NCBI GenBank assembly: GCA_943704415.1
Contig: CALSCO010002414.1
Span: 1-54,906 of the forward strand
Source: Parvularia atlantis
Taxonomy: Eukaryota; Opisthokonta; Rotosphaerida
DNA length: 54,906 nucleotides
Direction of reading: 5' to 3'
The translations under genes were made by a program, and so were the position numbers. This document shows, in pieces, positions 1-11,442 of this stretch (within the stretch, counting starts at the first letter, position 1; every line of letters begins with the position of its first letter). The notes beneath the pieces were generated by a model. The model had not been told where the DNA came from. It did not search any database and saw nothing but the letters and a program-made list of their open reading frames with translations.

Positions 1-2569
1 GCCGGCCAGCGTGCAACTGAACGTGGCCAGGGGGGGAGCGGGCCGGTTGAGTGGCGATGCGCCGGCGTTGTGCGCGCACACCACACGAGGATGTCAGGCA
101 GGATAGAGGGCAGCTGGCCGCGGCCATTAATGCGCGCGGGCGGGAACGTGCCCGTGCCCGAGTTGCCTGCGACGCCGTGCGGGTCAGCGCCGCCGTTTTC
201 GTTCGCATCAAGCACCGCACCCGTCACGTCGATGCGGCCGGCCTCGAACCAGTCGAGCGTCGTGTCATTCAGGTACGCCGTCACGTTGAACACGGCGTTC
301 GAGTCGTACTTGCCCGTGTTGATGCGCCACCGCGCGGCGTAGATGTCGTCTGGGCTGGTCGAGTTCTGTGCGTGCGCTCGGTGTGAGCGCGGCTGCGCAC
401 GGCCGTGCCGCAGCCCCCTCACGCACGCCGATAAAGTTGATGTACGGCGACGACGGGAACAGGATCTTGAGCAGCGGGTCCGTGGCGGTCCAGAGCCACT
501 CGTACGCTGCGCGGGGCATTGACGAGTGTGAGCCTCTGCCGCGCCGCACACGGCCGCGGGTAGCGAGCGCGCACACCCGTGCGCGTCGTGAATAGGCCGC
601 TGCCGGCGGCGATCGACTCGTCAAAGAGCGCCCGGCTGTACGTGGGCTGCATGAACAGCGTGTAGCGGAAGAGGAGCCTGTGAAGCGGTCAGCGGCGGCT
701 GGGGCGTGGTGCGCACACAGCGCGGACGCACTCGGCCTGCGGCAAGGTCAGGCCCCACTTGCTCAGGAGGTCCTCGGTGCTGTTGGTCACGACGGCCAGC
801 GCAAAGTTCTCGTAGAAGGCCGGGTCGGTGACGAGGCCTGTATGGCGCGCAGCACTAAGTGCGTGACCGCGGCCGCCGGCGCACCGGCGCACCGTCCGCG
901 CCAAAGAGCGCCTGCTTGAACGCGTCGATGTAGATCGGATGGTTGCTCTGTGCGCCGCGACGAGGTCGGCGACGACAGGGCCGCTGCAAAGGCGGGCACG
1001 CACGGTGGGGTAGGCGACGCGCCAAGCCGTACGGAACGCGGCAAACTCGGCCGAGCTGCCAAAGATGTCGGGCCGGACATTCTCGACGAGCTCATCGTAC
1101 AGACCTGCGGGCGCGGCGGCGGTGTGAGCGAGTGCGCACACTGCAGGTCCGTTCAGCTGGCGCACCCTGCTCGAATAACCTGTGAGTTCGTTGTTGCGCG
1201 AGCGCCACGAGTGGTCAGCGACAGCGATCAGCACGCGGCCGGCACACTTGTAGTGGCCCCACTGGACGATGGCCATGTCGCTGGTCGTGTTGCACTTGGG
1301 GTCGATCTCGCGGCAGCTTGCGTGGGCAGATGAGCGGGCAGATGAGCGGGCCGGGCGCACGAGGCACGCATGCGCGTAGAAGCGCGCACCGCGCCAGGAC
1401 GACGTCAAACGTCTTGTTTGCGACGAGTGGGTTGATGTAGTATTCCTCAATGTCGTCGACGATGCGGGCCGCGGCAGGGCCCGCTGCACCAGCGCAAGGG
1501 GTCAGCGCACAAACGGCCAGTGTGTGGGGCTGCTGGCCGCGCACCGAGGATGATCACGATCAGCGACTCTGAGTCGGCCTCGTACAGCGCGCCGAGATAG
1601 CCGGGGTTGAGGATGGTCACGGGCGTGTCCTGCGGCCGCGCGCGCGTCGTGAGCGTGCCGTGAGCGTGCCGTGCACCCCGGGCTGGGCGCGGCGCAGCAC
1701 ACCTCGGGCAGCGCAGACATCTCCGGTTGGAAGTAATACGTCTTGGAGTAGACGTAGTCGACATACGTGCCGTCCTCGAGGAACTCCTGTGGCGGCGCAG
1801 ACGGCGACGTGTGGGCGCGTGCGCGCGCGAGAATGCCGACCGAGGCAGACGCACGACGTTGTACTTGGTGATGTTGGTGCGGTAGATCCACGGACCCAGC
1901 TCCTCCACGCGCGGCAGGGCGCCCTGCAGCACGTCGTCGACCTGCGGCGCCGCCTGTGTGAGTCGCACGGCGGCGGGCGCGCAAAACAGGACGCGGCCGC
2001 GGCGCACGTTAAGCAGGTTGAAGAGGTAGAAGTTCTCGTAGTAGGGCACGGGCGGCAGCGAGCTGCCTTCCTTCCAGGTCATCTGCCAGCTCTCGTACAT
2101 GAACGAGTCCTGTGCGGGTGCGCGCGCGCGTGTGAGCGAGTGTGTGTGCGTGTGTGTGTGTGTGTGTGTGTGCGTGTGTGTGTGTGCGCGCGCGCGTGGT
2201 GCGGGGGCGCACCTCGGACGTGACAAAGACAAGGCCGGTGGAGACGCTGAAGAGCACGGGCGAGAGCATGATCCAGACGAGGCCGCCGAGCACGACCGTC
2301 AGCGCCGCGCACGACATCTGGCAGCACAGCCTGCGCGCCGCCGCGCTGAGCCGTCGGTAGGGGGTGGGGGATCGCCCCGTTTGCAGCCCGCACCACTGCT
2401 TGGCGGTCATGCACGCGCAGAGCGAGCTGCGGCCGCAGCAGCAGCCGACCTTGGGCTCGCCCGCTGCCTTGCCGTCGAGCGTGCCGGCGCCGACGGCGCC
2501 GTACTGCGCCTGCTGCTGCTTCTCGCTCAGGCGCACGGCCAGGTCGCCGTAGTCGTCCGCGCGCGACAT
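1..2569 (-). CDS. LIMP-2/CD36-family lysosomal membrane glycoprotein (3' end outside window)
   Basis: Scavenger-receptor class B / LIMP-2 family: a large lumenal lipid-transport domain held by two membrane anchors. Translation starts at the ATG at 2567-2569. A cytosolic N-tail of about 90 residues, with a cysteine-rich stretch (CCCGRSSLCAC, then CCQMSC) just before the first membrane segment, is followed by AALTVVLGGLVWIML. Family landmarks follow: VEELGPWIYRTN, AIVQWG, and YEWLWTATDPLL. Several NxT/NxS sites (NIT, NTT, NST) fit a glycosylated lumenal domain. I count about twelve short introns; one at about 2110-2211 contains the TG/CA repeat. The last visible exon ends in LPSILPDILV at about 20-110, so the C-terminal part, second membrane anchor and sorting tail lie beyond position 1. 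Family assignment is firm; the exact orthologue is not. Confidence 0.85.
2141..2200. repeat. (TG)n/(CA)n microsatellite in LIMP-2 intron
   Basis: A TG-dominated tract, (CA)n in the sense of the gene, interrupted by CG steps. It lies inside the intron after the first transmembrane exon. Confidence 0.9.
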
Positions 2570-2625
2570 GGTTCACCGCGTCAACTAGGGAACTTGAAAA
2601 TATGGTCACGGGGTGACACTCTCGA

Positions 2626-2975
2626 TCACTCTTGGCCGACATTGCGTGCGGCCTGCACGTCGCCGACGGGCTGCAGCTGCAGGGCGTGGGGCGGATCCAG
2701 ACCAACCGCGTCGTAGGGGTGCACGGCGAGGTTGGTACGCAATCCTGCGTCGAGCGGTGGTGCGCGTGTGTGAGCCGGAGCCGCGTCACGCGGCGGCAGA
2801 GCGAGAGAGCGCGAGCGGATGAGTGCGGGGCTCATGCTGTTGGGAGTTGGTCTGGCACGGGGTTGCTGGGCAGACAGGTGCGTGCCGCGGCGCACCGCGG
2901 CGGATAGAGCATGTGCACCGGTTTGTAATCCTCGCCCCGCACTGCACGGTTTGGGAAGGGAGGTCGACGCACGCA
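2626..2975 (-). CDS. Possible 3' exons of an unidentified small gene
   Basis: Candidate terminal exons on the minus strand. The last (2626 to about 2737) uses G or C in nearly every third position and ends with TGA after NVGQE. It is preceded by CTCAC followed by a CAG acceptor. An upstream segment at about 2930-2975 lies between a GTGCGCC donor and a GTGCAG acceptor, but its phase does not match the last exon. I do not recognise the product. It could also be UTR or part of a longer transcript running through the (GA)n region. Confidence 0.25.
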
Positions 2976-3050
2976 CCTGACGCGCACGCCGCGATGGCCG
3001 CTCGACGCCGACGTGCTGTTGCGCGCGCGAGGGTCAGGCAAACGAAAGCG

Positions 3051-3163
<113 letters not shown>

Positions 3164-3625
3164 CAGGAGGATGATTAAGAGCGCAGCGCTTATAGACGTC
3201 GTCAGCACTTCAGCCACGATAAAGAGCGGTAAACACCTCCGGCTCAGCCGCCTTGCGGCATCGTCCGCGGCCAGAGTCCGAAAGTTCGCGTGCAGGTTCG
3301 CCACTCATGGTCCGCGTCGTCCTCAAAAGGGAAAAGAAAAGTTTGCAGGCGCACTCACGGCGCCGTGGTCGTCCCTGTCCTGCGAGCGGCGCGGCGGGTT
3401 CAGCGCGCACAGCACGGCGGGCGCAGCGGGCAGCGGAGAAGACGTCGTCGGGCGGGCAGCGCCGTCAGCAACGAAAAGCTCGCTTCAGTGCCGCAGGCGG
3501 CCTCAGCAGTCTAACATGTATATCTTCTTGTTCGTGTCATCCTCCGCCGTGGCCTCCTCCCCGTGCGCCCCAGCCAGCGCGCGCGTCGAGTCCCACGTGC
3601 CACGTGGCCGCACCTATCGTCAGCC

Positions 3626-6274
3626 ATGCTGCCTGTCGCGCCGGCCGTCTTTGCTCAAACTTTAGTTGAGATGCGCGCAGACGCGGCGGGCACGCTGGCC
3701 GCGGCGCGGCAGCGGCTCACGAAGGACGACATAGGTGCGCGCCGCCGGTCGACCGCCCCGTGCGCGGCCACACGTCGCCACGCACGCCACTGTGGAGCTT
3801 GCGCCGGGCTGACGCGGCCGCGCAGAGGCCTTCCTCGCCGAGCTCGACGCCCTCCCAACGCCCGGCGGCGCCACCGCCGTCGCGTCGCCGCCCGCGGGCC
3901 AGGGCGGCGCCGGCGCGGCCATCGGTGGCAGCACGGGCGGGTCTGCGGGCCCAGCCGCGACGCAGCACCGGCGAACGCCGTCCGAGGCGCCGGCCGTGTC
4001 CGAGGTAGCGGCCTGAAACGCGCTGCATTTTTTATTTGCTCAGTTGCGCGCGCGCAGACGACAACAGCAGCAGCAGCGGCGGCGGCGGCAGCAGCGACGG
4101 GCGTGCGGCACGGGTGCACGGCGACGGCGGTGTGCGCTGGTGCCGTGCTGAACGCGGGCGCGACGCAGGTCGGCGTCGGACGCGCCGGCCGCCGGCCTCG
4201 AGAACGGCGGGCTGCTGTCGCGCCTGGGCAAGAACATGACGGGGCGCGTGAAGGACATGCTCGTGCGCACCGGTTCGGGAGACACGACCAAGGTGGCGGG
4301 CCCACAAGGTGCGCCCGTGCGCCTGAGCGAGCACTGGTCTGACACGTGCTCAGGGGAGTCGCAAAGGTGGCCGTCGGCGGCCCCGACCAGCCCGGACGGC
4401 ACCGAGCTGCGCGACCGCAGCCCGAGCACGGCGTCGATGGCGGGCGTGCCGCGCAACATGACCTGGGCGATGTTCAAGGTGGCGCACGCGCACTTGCGCT
4501 CAACGTGGACTGACGGTCGTGTGCGGCAGCAATCGATGGGCCCGCGCAGCCGCCCCGACTCGGACACAAACTGGTTCCCGCACCTGCCGACCGTGCCGTG
4601 CTCGCTCTCGCAGATGCAGGACGCGCAGATCTCGGGGCAGCTGATGGTGCGCACGCGTGCATAGAACGCCGCGCGCTCACTGCAACCCCGCGAGCAGGTG
4701 CAGCCCAACCCGGTGGCCGAGTGGCGCCAGGGCTGGTGCCTGGTCGACTGCGAGGCATTCTACGTCTGGCGCTCGGTGCAGGACACGAGCGGGTGGCGGC
4801 TCATACTGGCGCGAGCCAACGTGACGTCGCAAGACGACGTCGACCCGGAGGTGCGCAGGGCCGACCGGCTTCGCGCTCGCTGACGCGTGCTGCCCAGCGT
4901 CCGTACTGCCTTATGATGGACTCGCGCGACGCCGACGCGCCGTTTTTGGTCTCGTTCGAGACGGCCGACAACCGGCGCATGTGGTTCGACGCAATCTCGC
5001 GGCTCGTGGCCGGTGCGTGTGCACCGCAAACGCCGCTGCGCCCAGTGCTGACCGCACTCCGGCGACGCACCAGTCAAGCAGCGCGAGGACGCGCGCACGG
5101 GCTCGGTCGACTCGGCGGGCGCGCCGGAGCCGGCGGTGCCGGAGGCCGTCGAGACCGCGCCGACGCCGGAGACGACGCGTCGGCGCTCGGTGCTCAAGGG
5201 CGCGTACAAGGTGCGGCACTGCACGCGGCAGAGTGTGGTTGTCCTCCTGATTGTGCGGTGCGCAGGCCCCGGTCAAGGTCTTTGGCGAGGCGCTCGGCCG
5301 GAACGACAAGTCCAAGGGCCTGATCGTTGACATGTCGATGACGGCCACGGACGTGATCCGCCTGGCGCTGGCCAAGTTCCAGGTCGACGACGACCCGCAT
5401 AAGTATCGGCTCTACATGCGGCACGCAGACGGCAGTGTGTTTTGCGCGGACGCAGTGGGCTGGCGCCTGACGCTCGACGCGCCGGTACCGCAGGCGAGCT
5501 GGCGTACGAGCCAAACACGCGCCCGATGGAGCCTGCCGCCGACAGCCGCGAGCCGCCGAGCGTGTTTGTGCTCAAGTACCACGTGCCGGACGACGCGCCG
5601 GTGCGCGGGTGGTCGTCGCCTGCGAGCTTGCGCGCGTGCTGACTTGGCTGGCGCCTGCGCAGCGGCTGCGCTTCGAGGACGGCATGCGGCTGCTGGCCGA
5701 CAATGCGACGGCCCCGGCGAGCGAGGAGAAGGTGGCCGAGGAGCCGCAGTCCGAGCACGCGGTCGACCTGAACGACTCGCGCATCCGCAAATACCTGCGG
5801 TGAGCGGTGCCTTGCGCCGCGCGCCAGCGCCTGAGCCGGACGCGCAGGGAGTCGCTCTTTGGCGCGACCGAGCTGCCACCGCCGCTTGCCGCGCCAGTCG
5901 CGGCCGAGGCGCAGGCCGCCGAGGATGCCGAGCCTGCCGCAGCGGCAGACGCGCCCGCCCTGCTCGCCGAGCCCGAGGTCGCGCCGGTGATGCCATCGCT
6001 GCAGGCCTCGCCGCACCCGTCGCCGTCGGCGTCGCGCCACGTCGTGCGCATGTCGGCGTTCGGCACGGCAACGACGGTCGTCATCGTGCCTACCGCGTCC
6101 GCCGCGCCCGCTGCTGCATCTGAGGCCGACGGCGAGGCAAGTGACTCTGCGCGTCCGCGGCGCCGCGCCTTGCCGCCCACGCCCGAGGTCGCGCCGGCGC
6201 CGGCGGCGCAGCAATTTGACCCGTCGGCGGACGACGAGACGGTCGACACCGAAGCGAACCCGTTCCTTATTTGA
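3626..6274 (+). CDS. PH and Ras-association domain adaptor protein
   Basis: Predicted cytosolic signalling adaptor of about 650 residues in about 13 exons. The start ATG at 3626 opens MLPVAPAVFAQ. Low-complexity Ala/Gly/Ser exons come first, then a segment reading LLSRLGKNMTGRVKD. A pleckstrin-homology domain follows (about 4700-5010): EWRQGWCLVD...FYVW, then FLVSFETADNRRMWF and the terminal helix WFDAISRLV. Next is a Ras-association domain (about 5265-5440): VKVFGEALG, TATDVIRLALAKF, YRLYMRHADGS. The long C-tail is Ala/Pro-rich and ends EANPFLI, placing an NPF tripeptide (an EH-domain ligand in other proteins) at the extreme C-terminus. PH before RA is the reverse of Grb7 and RIAM/lamellipodin. 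Domain calls rest on recognisable signatures; the Ras partner is unknown. Confidence 0.75.
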
Positions 6275-6373
6275 TGTAGCGCGCGTTGTGACAGGTCGCA
6301 TCGACTCGCCTCGTGTAAGGCGTTGTAACAGGTTCGACGCAAGTGATGCGAAACAACATTTTGCAGCGCAGCC

Positions 6374-7410
6374 ATGGACGACGTCAATCCTTGGGCGAGC
6401 GGGCCGTCCGCGTCGGCTGCCGGTGCGCGCGGGCTGTGCGCACGCGCGCGAGGCAGTGCGGTGCTCACGGCGCGCGGTGCGGCAGAGGCCGTCAACTGGG
6501 AGGACGAGGATCTGACGCACTCGCGCGAGCTGGTGGTGCGCGCGCCTGCTTGCCAAGCGCGCCTGCGTGGGCTTGCACCGCTCACCGCGCGCCCACGGGA
6601 CCGCAGAGCATCACCAACATGCGCTCGCCGATGAACTTTGGCCCGCCGGCCGAGGACGAGGGCGACGCCAAAGGCGTGAACCGGGACTACGTCGTGAGCG
6701 TGCTGGCCGGACCGCAGTCGCTCGGTCCCGAGCTCAGCCAGCATGCGACGGCGCCGCCCACGTTCGCGGTGCCCGGCGCGCCCGGGCCGGCCCTGCCGCT
6801 GCTCGAGCAGCAGACGATCGCGATGAAGCTGGCCGAGCACACGCAACACTTCAACGTCGGCAACGCGCTCTCGCTGCTGCGCGCGCTCGAGGCCGGCACG
6901 GTCGACGTCAACCTGGCCGACGAGAAGGGGTGCGTGCGCGCGCGCATGACATCGGCGTCACTGCGTGCTGACCGCGCTGTGCGTGTGTGCAGGTACACCG
7001 CGCTGCACAACGCCGCGACCGTCGGCGACGAGACGAGCGTGCACTTCCTGCTGACGCACGGCGCCAACGCCGACGCGCAGACGCGCAGCGGTGCGCATCG
7101 TCGCTGCGTAAACACGCGCGCACATGCGGCTCAGGCGCAGCACGCACCGTAGGCTACACCGCGCTCATGTTTGCGTGCATCTACGGCCATGTGCGCCGCG
7201 GTGCCCTGTGCGCGCGTGCCGCCAACTGACTGCCGGGGGTATCACGCGCAGCGCATCATCGTGCAGATGCTTCTTGACGCCGGCGCCAACATCCACATCA
7301 AGCGCCGCACGGGCGGTGGCGCGCGCGAGCTCGCGGCCCACCCGATCTGCGGCTTCCCGATCATCGTGCGCATCCTGGACGAGTACGCCGGCGGGTCCGC
7401 GTACGCCTGA
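6374..7410 (+). CDS. Ankyrin-repeat protein
   Basis: A protein of about 235 residues in six exons, starting MDDVNPWASG. The N-terminal half has no domain I recognise (MRSPMNFGPP, NRDYVVSVLAG). From about 6790 it contains roughly three ankyrin repeats: NALSLLRALEAG, then GYTALHNAATVGDE..VHFLLTHGANAD, then GYTALMFACIYGH..IVQMLLDAGANI. It ends in a degenerate repeat with stop at 7408-7410. Introns split the repeats at the G|YTAL position twice in the same phase, as expected if repeat-encoding exons were duplicated. The partner is unknown. The next gene is convergent, with its stop 94 bp away. Confidence 0.75.
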
Positions 7411-7504
7411 GCGTGTCGTGTGTGTGCTTTTCCTGCGCGCTTGCTTGGGCCAGACGTAAGAGAGACACAAGGAGGCACACGCGGGGGGCACGAGACGCGC
7501 GCGC

Positions 7505-8080
7505 TCATGCGGCGGCCGGCTGTGCGGCGCCCATGCGCGCTTGCTGGATCGCGGCTGTGTTCATCTGCGCCGCGCCGCGCCGCGTGAGCCGCGCCGCCGC
7601 GGCAGCAGCGCACGGCCCGCCCGCGACGCACGCGAGGCTTGCCGAAGGTGACGACGGCGTTGACGAAGCGGCGGTTGTACAGCACGCGCTTCTTGAAGCG
7701 GCCTGATGACGTGGTTGGCTGCTTGCGCAACGCGGCGTCCGAGCCCTCCCCGCTCACGCACCCGTCGGCTTCTTGGGCTTCTCCTGCGGCTCGACCTTGG
7801 GCGTCTGGCCCTTGACCTTGCCGGCGCGGGCGAGCGAACCGTGGACCTTGCCCTGTCGGCGCGAATTGCGTTCAGTGCGCGTTGCGCAATCGCAAGCAGC
7901 GGGCGGATTGGGCGCGGGCGCGGGCGCGGATGCGTCCACGCGGACGCGGATGGTGAGCGTGGATGGAGAGCGTGGATGGAGGGCGTGGATGGAGGGCGCG
8001 GATGGAGGGCGTGGATGGAGGGCGAGAGGCGACGGGAGACGGGGGCGCGAGCGCGGGTCACGTGACCGCTTGCCTACCAT
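7505..8080 (-). CDS. RPS30: 40S ribosomal protein eS30
   Basis: Small-subunit ribosomal protein of about 74 residues. The sequence after the initiator Met is [14 protein letters not shown], followed by [15 protein letters not shown], then [13 protein letters not shown] and a C-terminal FGKPRMN..., matching the yeast-type ending. Only the ATG (8078-8080) is in exon 1; GTAGGC follows directly and a 200-nt-class intron with a minisatellite separates it from GGCAAGGTC. Two more introns follow. No ubiquitin-like (FUBI) module precedes it, unlike animal FAU. The gene is divergent from UBE2T. Confidence 0.93.
7950..8032. repeat. Minisatellite GGATGGAGGGC-type, about 5 copies
   Basis: Imperfect tandem units of about 15 bp (GCGTGGATGGAGGGC and variants). 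They lie entirely in the first intron of the eS30 gene. Confidence 0.85.
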
Positions 8081-8132
8081 GTTTGTGTCTGATCGGAAAG
8101 GCCGTACATCCCGCTATTCGTTTGGCGCCAAG
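8081..8132. promoter_or_regulatory. Shared divergent promoter, eS30 / UBE2T
   Basis: Only 52 bp separate the start codons of two divergently read genes, so core promoters and 5' UTRs must lie here or reach into the neighbouring gene. No TATA box is evident. Confidence 0.45.
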
Positions 8133-8991
8133 ATGGTCGCGCCACCTCAGCGTGCTTCGCGCCTTGCGCGTGAACTCGAGCTGCTCGCGCGCGACCCGCC
8201 CTTCGGCGTGAGCTGCTGGCCCGACACGGCGCGCGCGGACCTGCTGCACGCGCGTGCGTCGCGGTGGGCAAGGCCCTGCGCGCGCAGACACGACTGACGC
8301 GCGCGCGTTGAGCCAGAGATCGTCGGGCTCGCGGGCACGCCGTACGAGCGTGGCGTGTTCCGGCTCGAGGTAGTCGTGCCGGAGCGGTGCGGCTGTGCTG
8401 CGTTCGAAGGCAGTGCAAGGCTGAGAGACACGGTAGGTACCCGTTCGAGCCACCGGCGGTGCACTTTGCGACGCCAATCCACCACCCGAACGTGGACACG
8501 GCCGGGCGCATCTGCCTCGACGTGCTCAAGATGCCGCCCAAGGTGCGCGCGCGTGCGCGCTGGCGGTGCCGCCGGGGGAACTGAGCTGGCTGCAGGGGTC
8601 GTGGAAGCCCGCGCTCAACGTGGGCACGGTGCTGACGTCGATCCAGCAGCTGATGGCCGAGCCGAACCCGGACGACGCGCTGATGAGCGACATCGTGCGC
8701 GACGGGTGTGCACGCAGCACGGCCGGCTGACGGGCGTCGCAGGCCGCGCAGTTCATGTACCGCCGGGCCGAATATGACAGCGCCGCGCGCGCCGCAACGC
8801 TGCGCCACGCTCTCGATGCCTTGGGCAATGCCGCCGTCGAGGGCGATGCCGGGGCTGACACGGTCGAGGCAGACAGCACCCCGAGGCCGCCGAGCGCACC
8901 GCTGCCGACCAAGCGCGCCGCGCCGCCCGAGGACGACGCCGCCGAGAAGGAGAACGTGGCCAATGCGGTGCCGCGCCGGCGGCTGCTGTGA
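8133..8991 (+). CDS. UBE2T: Ubiquitin-conjugating enzyme E2 T
   Basis: E2 of about 214 residues. In animals UBE2T monoubiquitinates FANCD2/FANCI in the Fanconi anaemia crosslink-repair pathway. Starts [16 protein letters not shown]; then [28 protein letters not shown], and the catalytic region [17 protein letters not shown], whose Cys is the thioester residue. It continues [16 protein letters not shown] and [13 protein letters not shown]. The CWPD element and [12 protein letters not shown] set it apart from UBE2D/UBE2N and match UBE2T. The C-tail (about 65 residues, ending PRRRLL) is acidic then basic and family-typical in place though not in sequence. Five exons. Orthology is strong by motif; a role in the Fanconi pathway here is inferred. 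Confidence 0.9.
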
Positions 8992-9030
8992 AAAGCGGCG
9001 TGCGTGTATCTTCACTCGCGAAGCACGGCA

Positions 9031-10971
<1,941 letters not shown>

Positions 10972-11442
10972 ATTGGTGCGCGTGGGGCGGGGCAGCTGGT
11001 CGGGCTGGCGGGCGGGTGGGCCTGCGTCGCGCGTGGCGGGCCTTCGTAAGCCATCGCGAGACCCGGTGACGAGGGCGGTGGGCGACGGCGACGGCCACGA
11101 CGAGGGGGCGCGGGTGCGGCGCAGCACCGACCGTGGGCGGGCGCGCACGGCGCGGCGGACCACGCGGGCACAAGAGAGGCGGAGAGGCGGAGAGGCGGAG
11201 AGAACAGCAAAAGACGGCCGTGCGAGGGCGTGACGTCGTCCCGGCGCCGTGCGCGGAAAGGGGCGGGCGCGCAGGGCGGCCGGGACGCGTCCGCGGCGCA
11301 CGGCAGCCAGTGCTCCTGCGCGCCTGCGCGCCACGCGTGCCGGCAGTGCACAGACACGGCCGCGCAAGCAAGGCGAACACGCAAACGCTTCGGCTTTGGG
11401 CATGTCCCCGCGTTCTCGGCCGTTCGCGAGGGCTCTAGAATG
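10972..11442. other. Intergenic stretch upstream of Atg8
   Basis: About 470 bp between the Atg8 start and the COG7 stop (both minus strand), the second longest gap in the window. It is very GC-rich with a short GGAGAGGC-type tandem repeat near 11172-11199. I see no ORF with coding-like codon use and no tRNA shape. It presumably holds the Atg8 promoter and 5' UTR plus the COG7 3' UTR. Confidence 0.5.
11172..11199. repeat. Short tandem repeat GAGGCGGA, about 3 copies
   Basis: Three head-to-tail copies of an 8-bp GAGGCGGA unit between Atg8 and COG7. Confidence 0.8.
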
